The translations under genes and the position numbers were made by a program. A stretch of 64,000 bases of DNA from Crocinitomicaceae bacterium (GTDB lineage Bacteria; Bacteroidota; Bacteroidia; Flavobacteriales_D; Sanyastnellaceae): assembly GCA_002722795.1 (NCBI GenBank), contig PBMY01000030.1, forward strand, positions 1 to 64,000, written 5' to 3'. The notes under the pieces are model-generated. The model was given only the letters and a program-made list of their open reading frames with translations. It made no database searches and was not told where the DNA came from. Of the stretch, positions 17,317 through 24,414 are shown piece by piece; the first letter of the stretch is position 1; each line of letters begins with the position of its first letter.

Positions 17317-17697
17317 ATGAAAACAAAAATCTCTTTATCTATAATTGGAACTTTTAATATTTTAATGTCTTTAATCATGGCTTTTGCAATAAAAGACATG
17401 ATCCCTACAATGCTAAATACTGAAGTTCTAGAAGCAGTTAGAATGGTTGAAGTAATGCACTACGGATTGTTTCCTGCTATTCTAACAATTGGTTTAACAT
17501 GTATTTTGTGCAGAAATGTACCCATAGAAACTGCAAAGAAAATTTTACTGTCTTATATATTAGGCACAACGATTTTAATGCTGGTTTTCTTTACCGTGTT
17601 TGCTAATGAACCATTAATGAGTTTTAGTATTGAGATGGTAATACCCGATATTATTGTCTATCTAGTTTCTATTATTGGATATATAAAAGCTAAATAA
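17317..17697 (+). CDS. small four-helix membrane protein, unknown
   Basis: 126 residues with about four hydrophobic segments (near residues 7-27, 48-65, 75-95 and 105-123). It resembles the many uncharacterised small integral membrane proteins of Bacteroidota; I recognise no specific family. It follows the esterase without a leader repeat and may be cotranscribed with it. Confidence 0.75.
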   Translation: MKTKISLSIIGTFNILMSLIMAFAIKDMIPTMLNTEVLEAVRMVEVMHYGLFPAILTIGLTCILCRNVPIETAKKILLSYILGTTILMLVFFTVFANEPLMSFSIEMVIPDIIVYLVSIIGYIKAK

Positions 17698-17767
17698 AAA
17701 TTTAGAAAAAAATTCTATAAGTAGTAATTATATTACAGTTATAAAATCACGATTAATAAGCAATAAT

Positions 17768-17830
17768 GAGTCTTCAAGACTTGAAGATATGCCGAGGCTA
17801 TGAGTAACTTACGGGTCTTAATCTAATCTT
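17768..17830 (+). repeat. leader repeat, copy 7
   Basis: GACTTGAAGATATGCCGAGG and CTATGAGTAACTTACGGG, then CTTAATCTAATCTT before the ATG. It is one of the best-conserved copies. Confidence 0.85.
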
Positions 17831-18250
17831 ATGCAAAGACTTTTTATTATTGGTTTATCTTGTTTGATTAGTTGTATAATTATTAGTGGTTGCAAAACAC
17901 CTCAAGAAAAAATAATTGGAATCTATGATATAGATTCAAACAAAGGGTGCACATATTGTCATAATTATGCTCCAAAATCAATGGTATTTGAAAATTTAGA
18001 CCTTCAATCAGGAAGTCTTAGATATTATCGTTGTGAATTCAGTAATGGAACAATGCATTCAGGACATTTTGATTTTTTACACGTGGACTCATGTTTAAAA
18101 CTAATTCTTTATCCTGATAGCGGTTCAGTTGAATTCTATGGCATCCTCAATACATTTCAGCAAACAGAATACAGAATAACAAGTAAGAAAATTAGAGAGC
18201 GTTGTGATGGATTATTCAGCAACTGCGTTTGGATTAAAAGAAATGACTAA
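17831..18250 (+). CDS. lipoprotein with the array signal peptide, unknown
   Basis: 139 residues. The signal starts MQRLFIIGLSCLIS, like its neighbours, but ends in a lipobox (IISGC, lipidation at Cys21), so the same leader has become a lipoprotein signal. The mature part is Cys-rich (CTYCH near residue 40; further Cys at about 69, 85, 124 and 129). No family recognised. A CxxC-H motif could bind a metal or haem, but a single CTYCH is weak evidence. Confidence 0.75.
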   Translation: MQRLFIIGLSCLISCIIISGCKTPQEKIIGIYDIDSNKGCTYCHNYAPKSMVFENLDLQSGSLRYYRCEFSNGTMHSGHFDFLHVDSCLKLILYPDSGSVEFYGILNTFQQTEYRITSKKIRERCDGLFSNCVWIKRND

Positions 18251-18329
18251 AATTTCGTTACTTTAAATTAATCATTCACACATTATGCTTTGTTTATTGC
18301 TGATTAAATCCGGAACAGTCCTTCAAGAT

Positions 18330-18368
18330 TCTGTTCATTATTGAGAAGCGAGGGATCTCACAAGCCCC
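18330..18368 (+). repeat. possible fragment of a dispersed palindromic element
   Basis: GAAGCGAGGGATCTCA reads in reverse complement as TGAGATCCCTCGCTTC. As I remember it, that resembles short dispersed palindromes in flavobacterial genomes. Only one arm is visible here. It lies in the gap before the DUF3089 gene. Confidence 0.25.
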
Positions 18369-18392
18369 TTGAAAAACAATATGTTAGTAAAT

Positions 18393-19400
18393 ATGAAATA
18401 CTCGACTTTATTTATACTTCTCACCTTATTCTCATGTTCTATAGATTCTAGCACAAGAAAGTTTGAGAAATATGTATCTCCTACTAATCCTTTTCAACAA
18501 AAGAGATTCGACTTAGATTATGATCTTGATAAAAACTGGGCGTTCAATCCGAATATATCCTTAACGAAGGACATCTATCCTAAAAACTATCCTCAAAGTA
18601 AAATCAACTATAATATCGCGATCTTTTATATCCATCCAACAACTTATTTTAATGGATCAGAATGGAATGTAGATACTTCATATTTCAGAAATAATGATTT
18701 AATTGATTTATGCTTAGAAAATCAGGCATCAGTTTTTGATGGCCTTGGAGAATTATATGCTCCTCATTATCGAGAAATGCATATTCACTCATATACTGAT
18801 ACTATTAATGGATATCTTGCATTTGATTTTGCATATGAAGATGTGCTGAATGCTTTTAATAAATTCATATCTGATATTGGAGGGAAAAAATATATTATTG
18901 CATCTCATAGCCAAGGGACTAATCATGCAATTAAATTGATTCATGATCGAATATTACCTGATCAGGATATAAATAAAAATTTAATTTTAAGTTATCTGAT
19001 TGGAATGGATCTTAAAAAAAACACCTTAAGTATCCCCGAGTGTAATGGAAATAATTTTTTATACTGTCTTGAATGCTGGCGCAGTTTTAATCGTGATTAC
19101 TTTCCAATAGAATGGAAGTATGGCGAAGAGTATATTTCAACAAATCCAATTATTACTGATTCATCTGTTGGTTTTACTAATGAAATCAATCATATGGGGA
19201 TTTTGCTTCCTAACAGAAAAATTAAATTTCCCTCTTCAATCAGCATTAAAGATACTTTGGGGATATTATGGGTAGATATAAAAAATAAAAGATTAAAAAG
19301 ATATATTTCAAATAGCTATCATAAGGCAGATTACAATCTGTTCTGGCCTAATATCAGAAATACATTAATATCTCGGTTAAGTTATCTTAATGATGCTTGA
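18393..19400 (+). CDS. DUF3089-family alpha/beta-hydrolase lipoprotein
   Basis: The start at 18393 gives MKYSTLFILLTLFSCS, a lipoprotein signal with lipobox LFSC (Cys15). Upstream ATG 18381 and TTG 18369 are less sensible. DUF3089 features follow: IFYIHPTTYFNG, LYAPHYRE and FDFAYEDVLNAF, then the nucleophile elbow ASHSQG with Ser at about residue 173. Members are predicted lipase/esterase-like hydrolases of unknown substrate. 335 residues. No array leader is present, but a 3' module follows it. Confidence 0.82.
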   Translation: MKYSTLFILLTLFSCSIDSSTRKFEKYVSPTNPFQQKRFDLDYDLDKNWAFNPNISLTKDIYPKNYPQSKINYNIAIFYIHPTTYFNGSEWNVDTSYFRNNDLIDLCLENQASVFDGLGELYAPHYREMHIHSYTDTINGYLAFDFAYEDVLNAFNKFISDIGGKKYIIASHSQGTNHAIKLIHDRILPDQDINKNLILSYLIGMDLKKNTLSIPECNGNNFLYCLECWRSFNRDYFPIEWKYGEEYISTNPIITDSSVGFTNEINHMGILLPNRKIKFPSSISIKDTLGILWVDIKNKRLKRYISNSYHKADYNLFWPNIRNTLISRLSYLNDA

Positions 19401-19420
19401 TAAGAAGTCAATAAGTGAAA

Positions 19421-19490
19421 AACAAATCTGTCTATACTACAGCAAGCTATGGTTCATTCTACTCTTGCTGTAACTTATTGCGATGCAATA
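19421..19490 (+). repeat. 3' module, copy d, with hairpin
   Basis: AACAAATCTGTCTATAC, AGCAAGCTATGG and CTACTCTTGCTGTAAC, then TATTGCGATGCAATAC. TATTGC / GCAATA form a perfect 6-bp stem around GAT. Confidence 0.7.
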
Positions 19491-19553
19491 CTTTCTTTAA
19501 GACTTGACGATATGCAGAGGCTATGATTACCTTACAGGTCTTAATCTAATGTT
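19491..19553 (+). repeat. leader repeat, copy 8
   Basis: TTTAAGACTTGACGATATGC and GGCTATGATTACCTTACAGG, then CTTAATCTAATGTT before the ATG at 19554. Confidence 0.8.
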
Positions 19554-20156
19554 ATGCATAGACTTTTTATTACTGCTTTAGCTTGCATGATGATTACGCA
19601 AGTTTTTTCACAGAGATTACTAATTAAAACTAATCCATTCACCCCCTTTATGGGTAAATATAATATTTCTAACGAAATCGGATTAAATCACAACTATAGC
19701 TTCAACCTTAACTCTTCATTTATTTATGATAACGACTTAATCACATGGACTCAAAATCAATGGGGATTCAATGAAAATAATCAATGGGGATTGACATCAA
19801 CAATCGACACTTTAAGTATAAGAGAAGTAGGTTTTGAATTTATCCCTGAATTGAGATGGTATCCAATTATGGAAAAACAAGGGTTTTATTGCTCAACTAT
19901 GTTTCGATATCAATATGTACATATAAAAAATACTGACTCGTATCAATCGTCAACTGATAACGCTGTATTAACACAATACAAGCAACAAAAAATGTCTGCA
20001 ATATTAGCAGCAGGTTATCAATATATTGGAAGTATTGTTTTAGATTTTTCTTTGGGATTACAGTATACTATCAAAAATAATGATTATGTCATTGGAGATA
20101 TTGATAATGAATTTTTGCCTTTAAGACTTGGCATATCAATAGGATTACCTATTTGA
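19554..20156 (+). CDS. secreted beta-barrel-like outer membrane protein
   Basis: 200 residues. Signal peptide MHRLFITALACMMITQVFSQ is the array type. The mature part alternates hydrophobic and polar residues in strands (YSFNLNSSFIYDND, GFEFIPELRWYP, FYCSTMFRYQYVHIK, IVLDFSLGLQYTIK). It ends LPLRLGISIGLPI, as in small outer membrane barrels of the DUF3575 kind. The exact family is uncertain. It is probably a small porin-like or structural barrel. Confidence 0.72.
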   Translation: MHRLFITALACMMITQVFSQRLLIKTNPFTPFMGKYNISNEIGLNHNYSFNLNSSFIYDNDLITWTQNQWGFNENNQWGLTSTIDTLSIREVGFEFIPELRWYPIMEKQGFYCSTMFRYQYVHIKNTDSYQSSTDNAVLTQYKQQKMSAILAAGYQYIGSIVLDFSLGLQYTIKNNDYVIGDIDNEFLPLRLGISIGLPI

Positions 20157-20167
20157 GTATCTAACCT

Positions 20168-20227
20168 CTTTGAATCTTTAAGATATGCCAAGGTTATGAG
20201 TAAATTACAGATCATTAAACTACTGTT
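20168..20227 (+). repeat. leader repeat, copy 9
   Basis: CTTTAAGATATGCCAAGG, TTATGAGTAAATTACAG and ATCATTAAACTACTGTT before the ATG at 20228. It precedes a gene without a signal peptide, so the module is not tied to secretion alone. Confidence 0.7.
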
Positions 20228-20803
20228 ATGATTTCCGATTTTGTCGCTTTAGATATAGAAACTTCAAACTCTGACAGAAGTTCAATATGTGAAATAGGTA
20301 TTGTCGTATACAAGGATTTTAAGATTGTTGAGGAGTACCATTCACTTATCAATCCATTATCAGTATTCCTCGACAGGAATATTAGTGTTCACGGCATAAC
20401 TCCTGAGGATGTTCAAGATTCTCCAAGTTTTAGAGAGGTATATCCAAAAATTGAAGCCATATGTAAAAATTCTATTGTTGTGCATCATGGTGCATTCGAC
20501 TGGCAAAGCTTATGTCACGCAGCATACATAGAAAAATTTAATCTACCTACATGTAAATGGTTTGATACAAGAAAAGCGAGTAAAATAGTTTGGCCCGAAA
20601 TGTATAATCACAAACTAAATAGTTTGTGTAATTATCTAAATATTGACTTGGATCATCACAAAGCTTTATCTGATGCTAAAGCATGTGGGGAGATTTTTAA
20701 GCATATCTCCCAAAATGAGTTGACGCCTTCCGATAATCTCATCACAGTCGATAATTCAAATGTGTCTAATTATACGTTGCGTTTTCCAAAAGACGGGATA
20801 TGA
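20228..20803 (+). CDS. DnaQ-like DEDDh 3'-5' exonuclease
   Basis: 191 residues, no signal peptide. Exonuclease motifs are in order: FVALDIETSN (Asp9, Glu11), HGITPEDV, then VVHHGAFDWQSL with the middle Asp, and DHHKALSDAKAC with the general base His and last Asp. It resembles the epsilon/PolC-type proofreading or RNase T-like nucleases that act alone on DNA or RNA. It carries the same leader as the secreted genes of the array, which is unexpected for a cytoplasmic nuclease. Confidence 0.9.
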   Translation: MISDFVALDIETSNSDRSSICEIGIVVYKDFKIVEEYHSLINPLSVFLDRNISVHGITPEDVQDSPSFREVYPKIEAICKNSIVVHHGAFDWQSLCHAAYIEKFNLPTCKWFDTRKASKIVWPEMYNHKLNSLCNYLNIDLDHHKALSDAKACGEIFKHISQNELTPSDNLITVDNSNVSNYTLRFPKDGI

Positions 20804-20828
20804 TTATGTTTTAAGGCTTTTTTGAGAC

Positions 20829-21326
20829 TTAAGCAAATAATTGATTATTACGAGTGTCTTCATGAATTGCATAGCCTTTATTAGGAAATTTTTCATGCAT
20901 CATCGTAATTCTATCAAGGTGTTTAGGCAATTCAGATTTAAAGTTTTTATCAAGTAAATGAGCTTGACTTGTAGTGAGAATAATTATTTCATTCTCATCA
21001 AGAATCTGTTTTATGCTTTTTGATGATTTGTCACTTTTTAGAAGTCTTTCCTTAATTATTTTTACTGGTATAAGGTGCTCAAAATATAACTCAGATACCT
21101 TTTTGTTTTGTAAGAATTGTTCGTAAGCGGCTTTTGTAAACTTGTAATGTTTTCCAATCCTTGTTTTTCTTCTATAGACTCTTATGTCATTAGAATTATA
21201 CTGATGATAATTTCTTATTAATTTGTCAAAGAAATTTCCTTTTTTGATATTTTCATCAAAGTTGGCGTCCTTTGCCTTAGAAAGAATATGTTTAATAAGG
21301 GATATTAAAAAAGTGTGATAATTCAT
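20829..21326 (-). CDS. hypothetical protein, unknown
   Basis: 165 residues, strongly basic and AT-rich, without signal or membrane segments. A conserved-looking core reads YFEHLIPVKIIKERLL, followed by ENEIIILTTSQAHLLDKNF. I have seen similar EHL-P-K patterns in uncharacterised phage or island proteins but can name no family. It is convergent with the exonuclease and divergent from the DUF285 gene, with only 14 bp between the starts. Confidence 0.6.
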   Translation of the reverse strand: MNYHTFLISLIKHILSKAKDANFDENIKKGNFFDKLIRNYHQYNSNDIRVYRRKTRIGKHYKFTKAAYEQFLQNKKVSELYFEHLIPVKIIKERLLKSDKSSKSIKQILDENEIIILTTSQAHLLDKNFKSELPKHLDRITMMHEKFPNKGYAIHEDTRNNQLFA

Positions 21327-21340
21327 ATAATTAAAATTAC

Positions 21341-22438
21341 ATGAAAAGACTTAATAATGAATCAATAAAAGATGCGGTCAAAATATGGTATGAAGACAAA
21401 GACTCAGCATTAAAAAAATTTGGTCATATTAGTGAATGGGACGTCAAAGAAGTGACAGATATGAATGAGCTTTTTGGATGGTCATTTGAAGATTTCAATG
21501 ATGATATAAGCAAGTGGGATGTAAGTAATGTCACTGATATGAGTGACATGTTTTTAGGAGCTGAAATTTTTAATCAAGATTTAAGCGGTTGGGACGTCAG
21601 TAATGTCACAAGCATGTCTAGAATGTTTTGGAATGCCAAAGAATTTAATCAAGATATAAGCATGTGGAATGTGAGTAAGGTTACTAATATGTCTGGAACC
21701 TTTCAAGGAGCATTCAAGTTTAATCAAGCAATTGGATCTTGGGATGTAAGCAATGTTTTAAATATGAATCAAATGTTTGCATATGCACGTGAGTTTGATC
21801 AAGAATTAAGTAGGTGGGATGTAAGAAATGTCACCAACATGTATTGTTTATTTAAGTACGCTGAGGAATTCAATCAAGATATTGGAAATTGGAATATAAG
21901 TAAAGTTGAAAACATTGGTGAAATGTTTAATGGAGCTCATAAGTTTAATCAAGATATAAGCAAATGGGATGTAAGCAAGATTGATAATATGAAGAAACTA
22001 TTTCATGGAGCTTATGATTTTAATCAGGATATAAGTACTTGGAATGTAAGTAAGGTATATGATATGAGATCTATGTTTTCAGAAGCTGAGGCATTTAATC
22101 AAGATATAAGCAAATGGGATGTAAGCCAAGTAGAGTGGATGGATAACATGTTTTTTGGGGCACTTAAATTCAATCAGAATATAAGTTCTTGGGATGTCAG
22201 CAAAGTTGAGAAAGCAGAGAGGATGTTCTATTTAGCCAAATCTTTTAATCAAGACCTTAGTAATTGGAACGTGAGTTCTATGATTAATCTAAAAAAAATG
22301 TTTGGTAAAACTGAATCATTTAATCAAAATCTAAGTGCTTGGAATCTTCACAAAGAGGCTGATTTAAATGATATATTTTATAAAGCACGAGCACAGACAT
22401 TTAATCCAGCAAAGTGGGGATGGAATACCGAGGCTTAA
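21341..22438 (+). CDS. DUF285 / BspA-like repeat protein
   Basis: 365 residues made of about 12-13 tandem 25-residue repeats with the pattern FNQDISxWDVSxVxxMxxMF. This is the DUF285 (BspA-like, leucine-rich-repeat-related) family known from surface proteins of many bacteria and mycoplasmas. No signal peptide, lipobox or sorting tail is visible (MKRLNNESIKDAVKIWYEDK at the start), so either it stays in the cytoplasm or export is atypical. The 75-base periodicity makes the locus prone to copy-number change. Confidence 0.88.
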   Translation: MKRLNNESIKDAVKIWYEDKDSALKKFGHISEWDVKEVTDMNELFGWSFEDFNDDISKWDVSNVTDMSDMFLGAEIFNQDLSGWDVSNVTSMSRMFWNAKEFNQDISMWNVSKVTNMSGTFQGAFKFNQAIGSWDVSNVLNMNQMFAYAREFDQELSRWDVRNVTNMYCLFKYAEEFNQDIGNWNISKVENIGEMFNGAHKFNQDISKWDVSKIDNMKKLFHGAYDFNQDISTWNVSKVYDMRSMFSEAEAFNQDISKWDVSQVEWMDNMFFGALKFNQNISSWDVSKVEKAERMFYLAKSFNQDLSNWNVSSMINLKKMFGKTESFNQNLSAWNLHKEADLNDIFYKARAQTFNPAKWGWNTEA

Positions 22439-22503
22439 ACTTGCACCTACCCCCCCTATCCTATTCTTTCTGTTACTTATTGCGAAGCAATACTGAGATT
22501 AGC
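22438..22503 (+). repeat. 3' module, copy e, with perfect hairpin
   Basis: CCCCCTATCCTATTCTTTCT, GTTACTTATTGCGAAGCAAT and ACTGAGAT. TATTGC-GAA-GCAATA is a perfect stem; its core GCGAAGC is known as an unusually stable mini-hairpin. This is the right-hand end of the array. Confidence 0.7.
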
Positions 22504-22571
22504 CATGTTCTTTATTTGTTTACCGACACAGGTTACTTACAAGGATAAGATGGATAATTCCTCCTAATCCC

Positions 22572-22601
22572 TTGCACAACTAAAACTCTAAACTATCTTT
22601 G
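22572..22601 (+). promoter_or_regulatory. promoter of tRNA-His
   Basis: TTG at 22572-22574 and TATCTTTG at 22594-22601 (perfect TAnnTTTG) are separated by 19 bases, fitting the Bacteroidota -33/-7 spacing, 19 bp before the tRNA. Confidence 0.65.
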
Positions 22602-22620
22602 CCCTCCCTTCGGGGATACG

Positions 22621-22694
22621 GTGGCTATAGCTCAGTTGGTTAGAGCACTGGTTTGTGGTTCCAGGGGTCGTCGGTTCAAATCCGATTAGCCACC
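22621..22694 (+). tRNA. tRNA-His (anticodon GTG)
   Basis: The cloverleaf can be drawn by hand. The acceptor stem GTGGCTA pairs with TAGCCAC at 22687-22693, and the G at 22620 can serve as the extra G(-1) opposite C73. The D arm is AGCTCAGTTGGTTAGAGC. The anticodon GTG is at 22655-22657 and the T arm is GTCGGTTCAAATCCGAT. The innermost anticodon-stem pair is T-T. CCA is not fully encoded. Confidence 0.95.
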
Positions 22695-22705
22695 CAAAGA
22701 AAAAG

Positions 22706-22729
22706 ACCAAGCAACAGCTTGGTTTTTTT
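22706..22729 (+). terminator. terminator after tRNA-His
   Basis: CCAAGC-AACA-GCTTGG followed by seven T, 12 bp after the tRNA. Confidence 0.9.
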
Positions 22730-22845
22730 GTATCACTTAATCCTGTGAAAAACACAGTTCTTAGAAAGGGTTAATGTCGTGCAAAAAAAGCATCGTTAGA
22801 TGCTCATTTCATTGAAGGTACAAAAGCTAATACTCGGATCACAAG

Positions 22846-24393
22846 TCAATCCATTTCAATGGAATAATACCATTTTACAACAACTCCATCAACAATTAAA
22901 AATGTTAAGTTGGTTCCTAAAATTGTCATATAAGTTTTATTGACTGAATCTATAATTCTAATATGTTTATAGTTTTCTAAGATTTTACTTGAGGGATCGT
23001 TTACATAAATACCTACACTGTTTGTTAGGTTTTCACTAGTTGATGAAACCTCTTGGATACCCACACAAGAGCTTTTCCCTTTTATACGTCTTTTAATTCT
23101 ATATACGTTAACATCATTTACATTCTCTTGACATATTGATGAAACCGTAAGTTTTTTGAAATAGTTACAATCAGAATGGGCGAAATCAAAACAGTACATA
23201 TCAACACCATTAATATAGTCCTCTGTATTTTGTTTAGGTATGTCTGCCTCGAAAGAATTCTTTTTAAAATCTTGATTCACTTTACATATACCACAATTAG
23301 ATGCATGTTTTTTAAATATCGATTTAGCCTTGTTAATTCTATTATTTAATACATGATTACACCCCTCTATACATCCACTACATACATTTTCAATTTGAAT
23401 CACCTCATCAGTATTCAAAGTTTGAGATTCACCTAAAAACGACAGTGCTATTTTAGAATAATACAAGTTTTCTTTTGCAATGGAATAACTAGTATCTAAT
23501 TGAATAGCTTGTTCAAATTCATTAATTGCATCATTAAAAAGTAATTTAGCCTTGTCTTGACTCATCATAGAACCTCGAGTGGCACTTTGCGAGTCTAATC
23601 TTGTAGCTAAGTCTAATTTAAACGGAAATATTATTTTGAAATCCTGTGATTCTATATTTAGATCAAGCGCTTCATATACATAGCAAAGACCCAGGTTATT
23701 ATAAATTTCTCTGCTTGTAAATCCTTTATCTAATATATATTGAAATAATTCTTGAGCATAACTATAATGTCCTGATGACATCAAAGAATTTGCTAAGTCA
23801 AATATGGTTTTTAGTTCTTCAAACTCATTTATGTTATTTAATACAATAGCTTTTCTTTCATCTAAAGAAGGGTAGTTTTCAAGTTCATTCGGCAAAGAAT
23901 AACTAGTATAAATAGAATCTAAAAAAGCGCTAGCAACACTCAAAGCATCATATCCTGCCATATGAGCATAAAATCCTGAATAGATATCAGCTTCTGTTTC
24001 ATAAACATGTCTTTGTTCTGAAGTTTGTAATTGACTATTTATAGTTCTACTAAAATCCAAACTAGCATATTGTGACATCCATCCATGATGCCTATAATGA
24101 TGTCCTAATTCATGAGCTAATATGTAGGATAACGCATTCAGCGAATCTTTACCAAATGAAAAACAAATTTCAAGAACCCTACGCTCTAATGCAATTTGCT
24201 TTTTATTTGGATTATATCCAGCAGGATGTCTTACACTATTTTTAATAACTAACTTAGGCGCTCTAGGATTTGTATTTCCTATTGAGTACAATAAATTATT
24301 ATATAATTCATGCACTGTTTTTTCGCTCAATTCTTGAGCACTTAAAGTAAACACAAGTGAGCCAAATAAAATCAATACTATAAAGCTCCTCAT
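22846..24393 (-). CDS. secreted M48-like metallopeptidase with TPR region
   Basis: 515 residues with signal peptide (MRSFIVLILFGSLVFTLSAQ). The zinc motif HELGHH is at 94-99 (HExxH) and the third ligand is in ETEAD (132-136), the arrangement of gluzincin M48 peptidases. Residues about 180-310 are helical and TPR-like (FDLANSLMSSGHYSYAQELF, NAINEFEQAIQLDTSYSIAK). The Cys-rich region 335-405 (CSGCIEGC, CGIC) and the C-terminal part are unassigned. It is the last of three consecutive secreted protease genes on this strand, 21 bp after the papain-like gene, probably one operon. Confidence 0.85.
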   Translation of the reverse strand: MRSFIVLILFGSLVFTLSAQELSEKTVHELYNNLLYSIGNTNPRAPKLVIKNSVRHPAGYNPNKKQIALERRVLEICFSFGKDSLNALSYILAHELGHHYRHHGWMSQYASLDFSRTINSQLQTSEQRHVYETEADIYSGFYAHMAGYDALSVASAFLDSIYTSYSLPNELENYPSLDERKAIVLNNINEFEELKTIFDLANSLMSSGHYSYAQELFQYILDKGFTSREIYNNLGLCYVYEALDLNIESQDFKIIFPFKLDLATRLDSQSATRGSMMSQDKAKLLFNDAINEFEQAIQLDTSYSIAKENLYYSKIALSFLGESQTLNTDEVIQIENVCSGCIEGCNHVLNNRINKAKSIFKKHASNCGICKVNQDFKKNSFEADIPKQNTEDYINGVDMYCFDFAHSDCNYFKKLTVSSICQENVNDVNVYRIKRRIKGKSSCVGIQEVSSTSENLTNSVGIYVNDPSSKILENYKHIRIIDSVNKTYMTILGTNLTFLIVDGVVVKWYYSIEMD

Positions 24394-24414
24394 GTATGCA
24401 ATTTTTGATTCTAA

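Noticed and set aside
21480-22380. CRISPR-like regular repeats
   Set aside because: The 75-base period lies in an open frame and encodes DUF285 repeats; the repeats are degenerate and without unique spacers.
9118-22503. Integron cassette array with attC sites
   Set aside because: Repeated intergenic DNA and variable genes resemble cassettes. However, no integrase is present, the GTTRRRY/RYYYAAC core pair is not found at the junctions, and the shared DNA extends into signal-peptide and tail codons, which attC sites do not.
22621-22694. tRNA-His as attachment site of an integrated island
   Set aside because: The AT-rich array ends beside this tRNA, but I find no second copy of the tRNA 3' end and no integrase in the window.
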